From assembly GCA_945906765.1 (NCBI GenBank), contig CAMDRF010000027.1, positions 1 to 34,661 of the forward strand: DNA of 34,661 nucleotides. The letters are read 5' to 3'. Origin of the DNA: Nitrosovibrio sp. Nv4. Lineage in GTDB: Bacteria > Pseudomonadota > Gammaproteobacteria > Burkholderiales > SG8-39. The position numbers and the translations under genes were made by a program. The notes beneath the pieces are model-generated. The model had not been told where the DNA came from. It searched no databases and saw only the letters and a list, made by a program, of their open reading frames with translations. Numbering within the stretch: position 1 is the stretch's first letter; each line of letters begins with the position of its first letter. Below, one piece after another: positions 20,037 to 28,568 of this stretch.

Positions 20037-21463
20037 AGCACAAGCTCAGGCGCATCCATTTCGTCGGCATCGGCGGTTCGGGCATGAGCGGCATCGCCGA
20101 AGTGCTGGTGAACCTCGGCTTCGAGGTGAGCGGCTCGGACCTCGCCGAGAACGCCGCGACGCGCAGGCTCGCCGGCCTCGGCGCGAAGATCGTCGTGAAG
20201 CACGACAAGGGCAACATCGAGGGCGCCGACGCGGTGGTGGTGTCGACCGCGGTGAAAGGCGACAACCCGGAGGTGGCCGCAGCGCGCGCCAGACGGATTC
20301 CAGTGGTGCCGCGCGCGCTGATGCTCGCCGAACTGATGCGCTTGAAGCAGGGCATCGCGATTGCGGGCACCCATGGCAAGACCACCACCACCAGCCTGGT
20401 GGCGAGCGTACTCGCCGAGGGCGGCCTGGACCCGACCTTCGTAATCGGCGGCAGGTTGAATGCCGCCGGGTCCAATGCGCGTCTGGGCGCGGGCGAATTC
20501 ATCGTCGTCGAGGCCGACGAGTCGGATGCGAGCTTCCTGCACCTGCAGCCGGTGCTCGCGGTGGTCACCAACATCGACGCCGACCACATGGAGACCTACC
20601 AGCACGATTTCGCGCGACTCAAGCAGGCCTTCATCCAGTTCCTGCAGAACCTGCCTTTCTACGGCAGCGCGGTGCTGTGCGTGGACGACCCATATGTGCG
20701 CGAGATCCTGCCCTTCGTCTCCAAGCCGGCGGTGACCTACGGCACGGGCGCGGAGGCGATGCTGCGCGCCGAAGGCATCGAGCATGCGGCGGGACAGATG
20801 CGATTCCGGGTGTGGCGCCCCGCTGTGCATCAATCCGGCGCGCAGCCGATGGAAGTCACGCTCAACCTGCCGGGCCACCACAACGTGCTCAATTCTCTGG
20901 CGGCGATCGCGGTCGGCCTGGAGATCGGCATCCCGGAACCCTCGATCGTGAAAGCGCTGGCCGAGTTCAAGGGCGTGGGACGCCGCTTCCAGCGTTGCGG
21001 CGAGATTGCCCTGGATGCGGCCAATCCCGGCGGCGGGCGCTTCACCCTGGTGGACGACTATGGCCACCATCCAGCGGAAATGGCGGCAACCATCGCCGCC
21101 GCGCGCGGCGCATTTCCTGGCCGGCGTCTGGTGCTGGTGTTCCAGCCGCACCGCTACAGCCGCACGCGGGACCTGTTCGAGGACTTCGTCAAGGTGCTGT
21201 CCACCGCCGATGCGCTGGTCCTCGCCGAGGTTTACGCGGCGGGCGAGCCGGCAATCGCGGCCGCTGACGGCAATTCCCTCGCGCGCGCGGTGCGCTCGGC
21301 CGGCAAGGTTGAGCCGGTGTTCATCGAAGACATCGGCCAGATGGCGGGCGGCATCCGGCGCGTGGCGCGCGATGGCGATGTCGTGCTGACGATGGGCGCG
21401 GGCTCGATCGGCAACGTCGCGGCGCACATGGCCGCATCTGCCATTCGTGGAAGCACGGCGTGA
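20033..21463 (+). CDS. murC: UDP-MurNAc:L-alanine ligase MurC
   Basis: This 476-residue enzyme is the first amino-acid ligase of the pathway. It has the Rossmann start [18 protein letters not shown], the ATP loop [15 protein letters not shown] (Lys116), [42 protein letters not shown] and [14 protein letters not shown], all diagnostic of MurC rather than of the other Mur ligases. It starts within the murG stop and ends within the murB start (GTGA). Confidence 0.97.
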   Translation: MKHKLRRIHFVGIGGSGMSGIAEVLVNLGFEVSGSDLAENAATRRLAGLGAKIVVKHDKGNIEGADAVVVSTAVKGDNPEVAAARARRIPVVPRALMLAELMRLKQGIAIAGTHGKTTTTSLVASVLAEGGLDPTFVIGGRLNAAGSNARLGAGEFIVVEADESDASFLHLQPVLAVVTNIDADHMETYQHDFARLKQAFIQFLQNLPFYGSAVLCVDDPYVREILPFVSKPAVTYGTGAEAMLRAEGIEHAAGQMRFRVWRPAVHQSGAQPMEVTLNLPGHHNVLNSLAAIAVGLEIGIPEPSIVKALAEFKGVGRRFQRCGEIALDAANPGGGRFTLVDDYGHHPAEMAATIAAARGAFPGRRLVLVFQPHRYSRTRDLFEDFVKVLSTADALVLAEVYAAGEPAIAAADGNSLARAVRSAGKVEPVFIEDIGQMAGGIRRVARDGDVVLTMGAGSIGNVAAHMAASAIRGSTA

Positions 21464-22383
21464 GCGAAGAAACGATCCCATTTCAGGGACTGCGCGGCGA
21501 GCTGCGGCGCGATGAACCGATGTCGCGGCACGCGAGCTGGAAAGCCGGCGGTCCCGCGGATCGGTTTTTCGCCCCGGCGGACGTGGAGGACCTGTCGATG
21601 TTCCTCGGCCAGCTGCCGCCGGAGGAACCGATCCTGTTCGTCGGGCTGAGCTCCAACCTGCTGGTGCGCGAAGGCGGTTGGCGCGGCACCGTGATACTGA
21701 CCTATGCCGCCAGCAAGCGCCCGCGCATGGAAGACGGGCTGCTGTATGCCGAAGCGGGCGTCGCCTGCCCGCGGGTCGCGCGCTTCGCGGCCGACAACAA
21801 CCTGGGCAGCGCCGAGTGGCTCACCGGGATTCCCGGTACCGTCGGCGGCGCGCTCGCGGGCAACGCCGGCTGCTACGGCGGAGAGACCTGGGACATCGTC
21901 GAGCGCGTGGTGACGATCAACCGGCGCGGCCAGCTGCGCCGCCGCGCCGGCGCCGAGTTCGAATTCGGCTACCGCCGCTGCGAACTGAAGACGGACGCCA
22001 GCAGCGACGGCGACGAATGGTTCGCCTCGGCGCATTTCAGGCTGCCCGAGGGTCACCGGGACGAATCGCGCGCCATCATGCAGGCGCTGCTCACCAAGCG
22101 CCGCGCGACGCAGCCGCTGCAGCTGGCGAACGCGGGCAGCGTGTTCCGCAATCCGGCCGAAGGCAAGACCGCCGCCAAGCTGATCCAGTTCTGCGGGCTG
22201 AGGAAACACCAGATCGGCGGCGCCCGTGTCTCGGAGAAGCACGCCAACTTCATCGTCAATCCGGGCGGCGCGGGGAGCGCCGCCGACATCGAGGCGCTGA
22301 TCCTGCACGTGCAGGCAGTCGTCGAGGAAAAGACCCATGTCCACCTGCTCCCCGAAGTGCGCATCGTCGGGGAGGGCGCATGA
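21460..22383 (+). CDS. murB: UDP-N-acetylenolpyruvoylglucosamine reductase MurB
   Basis: This 307-residue FAD enzyme makes UDP-MurNAc. It shows [19 protein letters not shown] (substrate and FAD site), [37 protein letters not shown], a tyrosine in GYRRCELK, the proton-donor serine in AGSVFRNP and the C-terminal [10 protein letters not shown] glutamate. The start is GTG 21460 in a 4-base overlap with murC, and the end overlaps the ddl start (ATGA). Confidence 0.96.
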   Translation: MSEETIPFQGLRGELRRDEPMSRHASWKAGGPADRFFAPADVEDLSMFLGQLPPEEPILFVGLSSNLLVREGGWRGTVILTYAASKRPRMEDGLLYAEAGVACPRVARFAADNNLGSAEWLTGIPGTVGGALAGNAGCYGGETWDIVERVVTINRRGQLRRRAGAEFEFGYRRCELKTDASSDGDEWFASAHFRLPEGHRDESRAIMQALLTKRRATQPLQLANAGSVFRNPAEGKTAAKLIQFCGLRKHQIGGARVSEKHANFIVNPGGAGSAADIEALILHVQAVVEEKTHVHLLPEVRIVGEGA

Positions 22384-23303
22384 ATGCGCCTGGAAATTTC
22401 GGCAAGGTCGCCGTGCTGCTGGGCGGTAAATCCGCCGAGCGCGAGATTTCCCTCATGAGCGGCAACGGCGTGCTCAAGGCCTTGCGCGCGAAGGGCGTGG
22501 ACGCGCACGCCTTCGATCCGGCCGAGCGCGACCTGTTCGACCTGAAGCGCGAAGGCTTCGCGCGCTGCTTCATCGCGCTGCACGGACGCGGCGGCGAGGA
22601 CGGCACCGTGCAGGGCGCGCTGGAGGTGCTCGGCATTCCCTACACCGGCAGCGGGGTTCTCGGCTCGGCCATCGGCCTGGACAAATGGCGCTGCAAGATG
22701 ATCTGGCTGGCGGGCGGCTTGCCCACGCCGCGCTATCGAATCCTGTCCGTGGGCGACGCCTGGGACGAGGTCGCGCGCGATCTCGGCTTGCCGCTGATCG
22801 TGAAGCCCGCGCACGAAGGCTCGACCCTTGGCCTCTCCAAGGTCACGGCGGTGGCGCAGCTGCCGGCGGCCTATGAGCTCGCGGCGAACAAATATCACGA
22901 TCTGGCGCTGGCCGAGCAGTTCATCGCGGGCCCCGAATACACCGCAAGCATCGTGGGGGACGTGGCGCTGCCTTTGATACGCATCGAGGCGCCGCAGGGT
23001 AACTACGACTACCAGAACAAGTACTTCACGGACGACACCAAGTACCTCTGCCCCTGCGGCCTGCCGGCGCAGAAGGAAGAGACCCTGAACGCGCTGGCGT
23101 TGGACGCTTACAAGCTTGCCGGTTGCAGCGGCTGGGGGCGCATCGACCTGATGCTGGACGCGAATGGTGATCCGTGGCTGCTCGAAGTCAACACCTCGCC
23201 CGGCATGACCAGCCACAGCCTGGTGCCGATGGCGGCGCGCGCGGCCGGAATTTCCTACGCAGACCTGTGCGTGAAAATTCTCGAGGGATCCCATGTGGGA
23301 TAA
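22380..23303 (+). CDS. ddl: D-alanine:D-alanine ligase
   Basis: This 307-residue ATP-grasp ligase makes D-Ala-D-Ala for MurF. Conserved parts are [44 protein letters not shown], the glycine loop [26 protein letters not shown] and the metal-site end [17 protein letters not shown]. The open frame extends far upstream inside murB, but the real start is ATG 22380. The length matches the DdlB class. It overlaps ftsQ by 11 bases. Confidence 0.96.
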   Translation: MNAPGNFGKVAVLLGGKSAEREISLMSGNGVLKALRAKGVDAHAFDPAERDLFDLKREGFARCFIALHGRGGEDGTVQGALEVLGIPYTGSGVLGSAIGLDKWRCKMIWLAGGLPTPRYRILSVGDAWDEVARDLGLPLIVKPAHEGSTLGLSKVTAVAQLPAAYELAANKYHDLALAEQFIAGPEYTASIVGDVALPLIRIEAPQGNYDYQNKYFTDDTKYLCPCGLPAQKEETLNALALDAYKLAGCSGWGRIDLMLDANGDPWLLEVNTSPGMTSHSLVPMAARAAGISYADLCVKILEGSHVG

Positions 23304-24024
23304 CCCCAGGCTCCTCAACGCGGCAGCCAATTTCTTCATCGGGCTGGCTGCGCTGCTGTTCGCCTACGCCGGCCTGCAGATGCTGCTGCGCTCGCCGTTG
23401 TTCCCGCTCAAGGAAATCGTCGTGCGGGGCGATCTGGAGCATGCCGACGCCACCGAAATCGAAAACGCGGTGGACCGCGCCGGCGGCAATTTCTTCGCCG
23501 CCGATCTCACTGCGCTGCGCACCCGCCTCGAGCAGGTCACCTGGGTGCGGCGCGTGGACCTGCGGCGCGTCTGGCCCGACCGCATCGAATTGAGGCTCGA
23601 AGAGCATGTCGCCTTCGCGCGCTGGGGCGGCGGCGGCCTGGTGAACACCTTCGGCGAGCCCTTTTCAGCGCCCATTGACGATGCCGTCGCGGCGACGCTG
23701 CCGCTGTTCGCCGGCCCGGCGGGCAGCGAAGGCGAACTGACGAAGCGCTACCGGCGTTTTGCCGAACTGCTTGCGCCGCTGGGCGAGAACCCCGTTCGCG
23801 TAGTGCTGACTGCGCGCTATGCATGGCAGTTGCGCATGTCCGGCGGACTGAATCTCGAACTTGGGCGCGACGGAGCCGAGCCTGTAGAGCAGCGGCTGGA
23901 GCGCTTCGTCGCCGTCTACCCCGAATCGCTCGGGCGCCTGCCGTCGCGCGCGGACGCACCGCGCAACGTCGACCTGCGTTACCCGAACGGCTTCGCGCTG
24001 CGCGTCGCCGGCTGGAAAGGCTGA
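23293..24024 (+). CDS. ftsQ: Cell division protein FtsQ
   Basis: This 243-residue bitopic protein of the FtsQLB complex has a short cytosolic start, a membrane helix at about 11-31, and a POTRA domain beginning [25 protein letters not shown]. The following beta domain contains [32 protein letters not shown] and FAELLAPLG. The end [13 protein letters not shown] is also typical. FtsQ links the early cytosolic division proteins to FtsL, FtsB, FtsW and FtsI. The gene overlaps ddl and lies 3 bases before ftsA. Confidence 0.95.
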   Translation: MWDNPRLLNAAANFFIGLAALLFAYAGLQMLLRSPLFPLKEIVVRGDLEHADATEIENAVDRAGGNFFAADLTALRTRLEQVTWVRRVDLRRVWPDRIELRLEEHVAFARWGGGGLVNTFGEPFSAPIDDAVAATLPLFAGPAGSEGELTKRYRRFAELLAPLGENPVRVVLTARYAWQLRMSGGLNLELGRDGAEPVEQRLERFVAVYPESLGRLPSRADAPRNVDLRYPNGFALRVAGWKG

Positions 24025-24027
24025 GAA

Positions 24028-25257
24028 ATGGCGAAGGAAAACCGCAACCTCGTCGTCGGCCTCGATATCGGCACCTCCAAGGTGGTCGCGCTGGTGGCCG
24101 AACTCGGTCCCGACGGCACGCTGAACGTGCTCGGCATGGGCAACCACGAATCCAAGGGCCTGAAGAAAGGCGTGGTGGTGAACATCGAATCCACGGTGAC
24201 CGGCATCCAGCGCGCGCTGGAGGAAGCCGAGTTGATGGCCGACTGCAAGATCGCCTCGGCCTTCACCGGCATCGCTGGCAGCCATATCCGCAGCTTCAAC
24301 TCCACCGGCATGGTGGCGGTGAAGGACCGCGAGGTGAGCGCGGTGGACGTGGAGCGCGCGCTCGAGACGGCGAAGGCGGTGAACATCCCGACCGACCAGC
24401 AGATCCTGCATGTTCTGCGCCAGGAATTCATCATCGATGGCCAGGAGGACGTGCGCGAGCCGGTGGGCATGTCCGGCGTGCGGCTCGAGGTGAAAGTGCA
24501 CATCGTCACCGGCGCGGTATCGGCGGCGCAGAACATCGTCAAGTGCGTGCGGCGCTGCGGTCTGGACGTCAACGACCTGATCCTGCAGTCGCTCGCTTCG
24601 GCGCGCGCGGTGCTCTCGGACGACGAACGCGATCTCGGCGTTTGCCTCGTGGACATCGGTGGTGGCACCACCGACCTCGCGATCTTCACCCACGGCGCGA
24701 TCCGCCATACCGCGGTGATTCCGATCGCCGGCGACCAGATCACCAATGACATCGCGATGGCGCTGCGCACGCCCACGGCCGAGGCCGAGGCGATCAAGAC
24801 GCGCCATGGCGTCGCACTGCGCCAGCTCGCCGATCCGAACGAAATGATCGAGGTGCCCGGCATCGGCGACCGCCCGCCGCGGGTCATGTCGCGCCAGACG
24901 CTCGCCGAAGTCATCGAGCCGCGCGCCGAGGAGCTGTTTTCCCTGGTGCAGCAGGTGCTGCGTGAATCCGGCTACGAGGAACTGCTGTCCTCGGGGATCG
25001 TGCTTACCGGGGGCAGTTCGATGATGCAGGGCATGGTGGAACTCGGCGAAGAGATCTTCCACATGCCGGTGCGCGTCGGCATGCCGCGCTATAGCGGCGG
25101 CCTGGCCGACGTGGTGCGCAGCCCGCGCTACGCCACCGCCATGGGCCTGCTGCTCGAGGGCGCTTCCCAATTGCAGCAGGGGCGTATTGCCAAACAAAGC
25201 GGTTCCGTCAAAGCGGTCTTCGGGCGGATGCGCGACTGGTTTCAGAGGAATTTTTGA
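24028..25257 (+). CDS. ftsA: Cell division protein FtsA
   Basis: This 409-residue actin-like ATPase tethers FtsZ to the membrane. The phosphate-1 motif VGLDIGTSKVVALVAE starts near residue 10. The 1C subdomain includes TGIAGSHIRSFNS, and the phosphate-2 motif LVDIGGGTTDLAIF and VLTGGSSMMQGMVEL (adenosine site) follow. The last residues form a short amphipathic membrane-targeting helix (RMRDWFQRNF). It ends 28 bases before ftsZ. Confidence 0.97.
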   Translation: MAKENRNLVVGLDIGTSKVVALVAELGPDGTLNVLGMGNHESKGLKKGVVVNIESTVTGIQRALEEAELMADCKIASAFTGIAGSHIRSFNSTGMVAVKDREVSAVDVERALETAKAVNIPTDQQILHVLRQEFIIDGQEDVREPVGMSGVRLEVKVHIVTGAVSAAQNIVKCVRRCGLDVNDLILQSLASARAVLSDDERDLGVCLVDIGGGTTDLAIFTHGAIRHTAVIPIAGDQITNDIAMALRTPTAEAEAIKTRHGVALRQLADPNEMIEVPGIGDRPPRVMSRQTLAEVIEPRAEELFSLVQQVLRESGYEELLSSGIVLTGGSSMMQGMVELGEEIFHMPVRVGMPRYSGGLADVVRSPRYATAMGLLLEGASQLQQGRIAKQSGSVKAVFGRMRDWFQRNF

Positions 25258-25285
25258 TGTTGGTCCAACCGGCAAGGAGAAAAAA

Positions 25286-26458
25286 ATGTTCGAAATCGTG
25301 AATGAGCAGGCAGCAGGACCCGTGATCAGGGTGATCGGGGTCGGTGGCGCGGGCGGCAACGCCGTCGATCACATGATCGAGCAGGGCGTCGAAGGCGTCG
25401 AGTTCTACGCCGTCAACACCGACGCGCAGGTGCTCGCGCGCAGCAAGGCGCGCAATCAGATCCAGCTCGGCACCAGCGGGCTGGGCGCGGGAGCAAAGCC
25501 CGAGGAGGCGCGAACCGTTGCGCTCGCGGACCGCGAACGCCTCGAGGAAACGCTCGCGGGTTCGCACATGGTGTTCATCACCGCGGGCATGGGTGGCGGC
25601 ACCGGCACCGGCGCGGGCCCGGTGATCGCCGAGGTGGCACGCTCGCTCGGCATCCTCACCGTTGCGGTGGTCACCAAGCCCTTCACCTGGGAAGGCTCCA
25701 AGCGCATGAAGATCGCCGAGCAGGGCATCGAGGCGCTCGTGCCGCACGTCGACTCGCTCATCGTGATCCTGAACGACAAGCTGGAAGAGGTGCTCGGCGA
25801 CGACGTGACGCAGGAAGACGCCTTCGAGGCCGCCGATGACGTGCTGAACAACGCCGTCGCCGGGATCGCCGAGATCATCAACCAGCCCGGCCTGGTGAAC
25901 GTGGACTTCCAGGACGTGCGCACCGTGATGTCCGAGCAGGGCATGGCGATGATGGGCTCGGCGGTGGCGAGCGGCGTCGACCGCGCGCGTATCGCCGCGG
26001 AACAGGCGATCGCCTGCCCGCTGCTCGAAGGCGTGAACCTCGCCGGTGCGCGCGGCGTGCTGGTGAACATCACGGCGTCGCGCACCAGCCTCAAGCTGCG
26101 CGAGACCAAGGAAGTGATGAACACCATCCGCGCCTTCGCGGCCGAGGATGCGACCATCATCTACGGCGGCGTCTACGACGATGCGCTGGGCGAAGACCTG
26201 CGGGTCACCGTCGTCGCGACCGGCCTCGGCCAGCCGCTCGGCGTGCGCCAGCAAAAGCCGCAGCTGGTCGTGACCCAGAAGACCGGGACCGACAACCAGA
26301 CGATTACCATACCGGGCGGGGCACCCGACTACAACGCGATGTCGGCCACGCCAGCGGTGTTCCGCAAGCGCGACCGCGCCGCGCAGGTCGAGGCGCTCGC
26401 CAACAGCGGCGTCGAGAAGTACGACATTCCGGCCTTCCTGCGTAAACAGGCGGACTAG
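25286..26458 (+). CDS. ftsZ: Cell division GTPase FtsZ
   Basis: This 390-residue tubulin-like GTPase forms the division ring. It has VIGVGGAGGNAVDHM near the N-terminus, the GTP signature GGGTGTG at residues 103-109, the T7 catalytic loop NVDFQDVRTVM, a short variable linker and the conserved C-terminal peptide KYDIPAFLRKQAD that binds FtsA and other partners. The start is ATG 25286 behind a strong AAGGAG (25274-25279); the frame upstream of it is read-through inside ftsA. It is the last dcw gene here, followed by a hairpin rather than lpxC. Confidence 0.98.
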   Translation: MFEIVNEQAAGPVIRVIGVGGAGGNAVDHMIEQGVEGVEFYAVNTDAQVLARSKARNQIQLGTSGLGAGAKPEEARTVALADRERLEETLAGSHMVFITAGMGGGTGTGAGPVIAEVARSLGILTVAVVTKPFTWEGSKRMKIAEQGIEALVPHVDSLIVILNDKLEEVLGDDVTQEDAFEAADDVLNNAVAGIAEIINQPGLVNVDFQDVRTVMSEQGMAMMGSAVASGVDRARIAAEQAIACPLLEGVNLAGARGVLVNITASRTSLKLRETKEVMNTIRAFAAEDATIIYGGVYDDALGEDLRVTVVATGLGQPLGVRQQKPQLVVTQKTGTDNQTITIPGGAPDYNAMSATPAVFRKRDRAAQVEALANSGVEKYDIPAFLRKQAD

Positions 26459-26487
26459 CGGGCGTAAGAGCGCACGCGCGCGAACAG

Positions 26488-26528
26488 GCTGCCGCTCCAC
26501 CCTTGCCGGGGGGCGGCAGCTATTCTTT
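26488..26528 (+). terminator. Probable intrinsic terminator after ftsZ
   Basis: GCTGCCGC (26488-26495) and GCGGCAGC (26513-26520) form a perfect 8-base stem around a loop that can pair further (CCC with GGG). TATTCTTT follows. The T-run is interrupted, so efficiency is uncertain, but position 30 bases after the ftsZ stop fits the end of the dcw operon. Confidence 0.6.
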
Positions 26529-26575
26529 CCGCGTCGCCCGGTAGAATCACGCTGTCGGACTGATTTATCTATCCG

Positions 26576-26866
26576 TCATTCGTGCAATGCCTCAATCGCC
26601 TTCGGGTTTGACGCAACGATCTTGAGCAGCGCCTTGGCGGGTCCGGAGGGCTGCGTGCGGTTCTGCTCCCAGTTTTGCAGCGTGCGCAGGTTCACGCCAA
26701 TCAATTTCGCGAATTGGCTCTGGCTGATATGGGCCGCCTCGCGGATGGTGCGCACGTCCGGCGCGGGCAGTTCGGTGGTCCTTGCGCCGCGCACGCTCTT
26801 GCCTGCCATATGGCGCTTCATTTCGCGTACGCCTTTGACCAGTTGGTCGAAATGTTGTTTATCCAT
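26576..26866 (-). CDS. NadS/HigA2-type helix-turn-helix antitoxin, copy 1
   Basis: This 96-residue protein has a C-terminal XRE-type helix-turn-helix: IREAAHISQSQFAKLIGVNLRTLQNWEQNRTQP spans about residues 40-73, with the typical WEQ after the recognition helix. The N-terminal third (FDQLVKGVREMKRHMAG) is the flexible toxin-binding part seen in HigA2/NadS antitoxins. Just upstream and overlapping by 8 bases is a small frame that keeps only the ends of the partner HigB2-like toxin, so this antitoxin is effectively orphaned. A second copy at 30991-31281 differs at only two of 96 residues. A good promoter and operator lie at 26956-26984. Confidence 0.85.
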   Translation of the reverse strand: MDKQHFDQLVKGVREMKRHMAGKSVRGARTTELPAPDVRTIREAAHISQSQFAKLIGVNLRTLQNWEQNRTQPSGPAKALLKIVASNPKAIEALHE

Positions 26867-26883
26867 GCGTGATGTCCTTCATC
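26576..26883. repeat. 308-bp direct repeat, left copy
   Basis: This segment aligns without gaps to 30991-31298 at a constant offset of 4415 bases, with about nine differences by eye, mostly transitions at silent positions. It holds the antitoxin gene and the last codons of the toxin remnant. The right limit is sharp (…TGTCCTTCATC). Confidence 0.9.
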
Positions 26884-26948
26884 AAGTCTTCATCGCTCCA
26901 CTGATCAGCGCGAAAAGCGATGAACGCGGTGAGCTCGACAAAGACCAT
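26859..26948 (-). pseudogene. HigB2-like toxin reduced to its two ends
   Basis: The 29-codon frame begins MVFVELTAFIAFRADQ and continues WSDEDL, matching the first 20 or so residues of HigB2/RelE-type toxins (VFVE...F....SDEEY). It then jumps to MKDITHG and a stop that overlaps the antitoxin start in the usual way. The catalytic middle of about 80 residues is missing. CTTCATC is repeated at 26877-26883 and 26888-26894 near the join, which could have served as the deletion endpoint. It cannot encode a working toxin, although promoter, start and coupling to the antitoxin are preserved. Confidence 0.65.
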
Positions 26949-26955
26949 TCCGCGA

Positions 26956-26984
26956 ACTATACGCGGAAAGCGTATAAACTGCAA
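26956..26984 (-). promoter_or_regulatory. Promoter and operator of the copy-1 toxin-antitoxin locus
   Basis: On the minus strand TTGCAG (26984-26979), a 17-base spacer and TATAGT (26961-26956) make a good sigma-70 promoter. A perfect inverted repeat TATACGC-GGAAA-GCGTATA (26958-26976) fills the spacer and overlaps the -10, so a bound antitoxin would block RNA polymerase. The predicted transcription start is at about 26949, directly on the toxin ATG (26948). The 12-mer TAAACTGCAATC at 26975-26986 recurs in the higBA promoter. Confidence 0.75.
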
Positions 26985-26989
26985 TCCGT

Positions 26990-27240
26990 TTAGGGAAGCC
27001 CGAGTTCCTCGCAAAGCCGGATAAAGGGCACCACCGTCAGCTTGCCGGTCGAATAGTGCCGCTCGCCTTCTCTCCTGACTTGCATTCGACGGCGAAAACG
27101 GGCTTCCCGTCCTTCAGCACGACAAAATCCACCTCGCGCTTGTCCGTGTCCCGCAAATACCGAAGCCCATCGAGTAGCCCTGCGTGTCTTCGACCCAATG
27201 GCAATACTTGAGAAGCTGGCGACACTGGTGGCGAGGAGGA
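26990..27240 (-). pseudogene. C-terminal remnant of a DUF4143 AAA-type ATPase
   Basis: Three frames join into the end of a DUF4143-domain ATPase. These are RQLLKYCHWVEDTQGYSM, then LRYLRDTDKREVDFVVLKDG with KPVFAVECKSGEK, then ERHYSTGKLTVVPFIRLCEE with LGLP and a stop at 26990. The EVDFVV and AVECKSG strands are the nuclease-like core typical of this family. The ATPase part is absent, cut off next to the 3' end of higA, and there are at least two frameshifts. It is dead coding sequence between two TA loci. Confidence 0.65.
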
Positions 27241-27247
27241 AACATCC

Positions 27248-27562
27248 TTACACGGTCTGCAGATCCCGATTGGGATGAATGCGCTTGAGAGCGGCCTTGA
27301 GTTCACGGGCGCTTATCTTCAAGTCGTAATCCGCCTGCAAACCCATCCAGAACTCGGCGCTGGTGCCGAAGTAACGCGCCAGGCGCAAAGCGGTGTCCGC
27401 GGAAATGCCGCGCTTTTCGCGCGCCACATCGTTGACACGCGGCGCGGGCACCTGCAAAGCGACCGCCAGCGCGCTCGCCGAAAGCCCCATGGGCAAAAGG
27501 AATTCTTCCCGCAACACTTCGCCCGGGTGAATCGGGCGCATTCCATTCACTACGTTCGCCAT
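27248..27562 (-). CDS. higA: Antitoxin HigA
   Basis: This 104-residue HigA-family antitoxin and transcriptional repressor has the family opening MRPIHPGEVLREEFLLPMGLS, then a helix-turn-helix (ASALAVALQVPAPRVNDVAREKRGISADTALRLARYFGTSAEFWMGLQ, about residues 28-76). WMGLQADYDL is diagnostic of the HigA/VapI group. It follows higB in the same orientation after 20 bases, the toxin-first order normal for higBA. It should repress the promoter at 27867-27902. No lesion is visible. Confidence 0.92.
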   Translation of the reverse strand: MANVVNGMRPIHPGEVLREEFLLPMGLSASALAVALQVPAPRVNDVAREKRGISADTALRLARYFGTSAEFWMGLQADYDLKISARELKAALKRIHPNRDLQTV

Positions 27563-27582
27563 GACAATCTCGCTCTTCGGGT

Positions 27583-27861
27583 TTAGTGATAATCGAGTAT
27601 TTCAACATCGAATGCATGGCCGCCCTCAAAGCGGAAACACAGGCGCCATTGATCGTTGATGCGGATACTGTAAATACCCGCCCTGTCGCCTTTGAGCGCT
27701 TCAAGCCGGTTATTGGGCGGAATCCGCAGATCGTCCAGCTTTGCCGCGCGGTGCAACATTTGCAGTTTGCGCTCCGCAACCGCCCGGATATTGACAAATC
27801 GGGGGACCCGCTTGCCGGCAAACAACGCTAGCGTGTCGGCCCCCTTGAACGACTGGATCAT
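27583..27861 (-). CDS. higB: Toxin HigB (RelE family mRNA interferase)
   Basis: This 92-residue HigB/GraT-type RelE-fold toxin begins MIQSFKGADTLALFAGKRVPRF. It has the RAVAERKLQMLHRAAKLDDLRIPPNNRLEALKGDRAG middle and ends in the strands GIYSIRINDQWRLCFRF and DVEILDYH. Members cleave mRNA on the ribosome. The SIRINDQWRLCF stretch carries the basic and aromatic residues of the active face. It appears complete, the only clearly whole toxin gene in the 26.5-34.1 kb region. The start codon falls about where transcription is predicted to begin, so the mRNA may be leaderless. Confidence 0.92.
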   Translation of the reverse strand: MIQSFKGADTLALFAGKRVPRFVNIRAVAERKLQMLHRAAKLDDLRIPPNNRLEALKGDRAGIYSIRINDQWRLCFRFEGGHAFDVEILDYH

Positions 27862-27866
27862 TTGGA

Positions 27867-27902
27867 ATCATATAACGAGAGACGTTAAACTGCAATCGTT
27901 AT
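27867..27902 (-). promoter_or_regulatory. higBA promoter: higBA promoter with operator half-sites
   Basis: On the minus strand TTGCAG (27895-27890), 17 bases, TATGAT (27872-27867) make a good promoter. ATAACGA (27872-27878) and TCGTTAT (27896-27902) are perfect 7-base inverted arms. A middle CGTTA (27883-27887) also pairs with TAACG (27873-27877). These cover the -35 to -10 region as expected for HigA autorepression. The predicted start at about 27860 coincides with the higB ATG. Confidence 0.75.
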
Positions 27903-27953
27903 GGAGGCGTTTAGCGTTGAGTTTGCGGTGCCGTCCAGCGGCCGGCCCAGGGT

Positions 27954-28399
27954 GGCGGCTTCCTCTTCGATGCTCGGTACGCGCACCACGCTCCAGCCGC
28001 CGCGCTCGCCCGCGTGATGCCGGATCAGCTTTGCAAGCAACCGATCGCCATCGAGCCGATCGGTCTTCACGTGCCGCAGCCGCCTGTTCACCTCAATGCT
28101 GGCAGCGTCCACGACCTGGTTCTCGATGCCAATGCTCACCAGGTGCGGTGCAGCCAGAAGCCGTCCCGGCCCGCCTCGTAGCAGCTCACCACCCGGGCCG
28201 AGGCGGGCAGCTTGAAGCGCTCCTTCGCCTTCGCCACCGCGCCGGCGAGCGCCGCCAAATCCGCCGCCGGCACCGACACCTGGCGGCGCTTGGCGCCGTC
28301 GCCGAACGCTAGCCTCCAACTCCTGTTGCTCAACTCCAGCGCCATGGTCAACACCGGCGCCGGTGCGCTACCTTCCGTTTCATGGGTCGTGGGGTTCAT
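27954..28399 (-). pseudogene. IS110 family transposase, N-terminal fragment with frameshift
   Basis: From ATG 28399 (behind GAAGGAG) the frame reads LTMALELSNRSWRLAFGDG, then KRRQVSVPAADLAAL and VVSCYEAGRDGFWLHR, the N-terminal DEDD (RuvC-like) domain of IS110 transposases. A one-base deletion at about 28140 shifts the frame. The continuation LVSIGIENQVVDAASIEVNR with VKTDRLDGDRLLAKLIRHHAGER ends near 27954. The rest of the DEDD domain and the C-terminal serine domain are missing. It is not able to move, but shows that an IS110 element once inserted beside higBA. Any bridge RNA would have come from flanking non-coding ends, which I could not delimit. Confidence 0.8.
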
Positions 28400-28568
28400 C
28401 TTCTGGTCTCCTTCTCTCAAGGGTTGAGAAAGCCACCAGAGGGTAATCCTCGCGACCCTGCATAGGATCTATCCGTCGGTGCGATGCGCTACTCTATGGA
28501 TTCAAAGGCCGCGCAGACCGCCGCGTTGCCCCGCTCCCAACCTCACTCACCGTAATGGAGATCACGCA

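Noticed and set aside
26542-26547. TAGAAT as a leftover lpxC promoter
   Set aside because: It resembles a -10 box, but no -35 lies at a suitable distance and no lpxC sequence follows.
27954-28480. Complete IS110 element with bridge RNA
   Set aside because: Only the N-terminal part of the transposase is present, with a frameshift. The hairpin TCTCAA-GGG-TTGAGA at 28415-28429 is too little to claim a bridge RNA.
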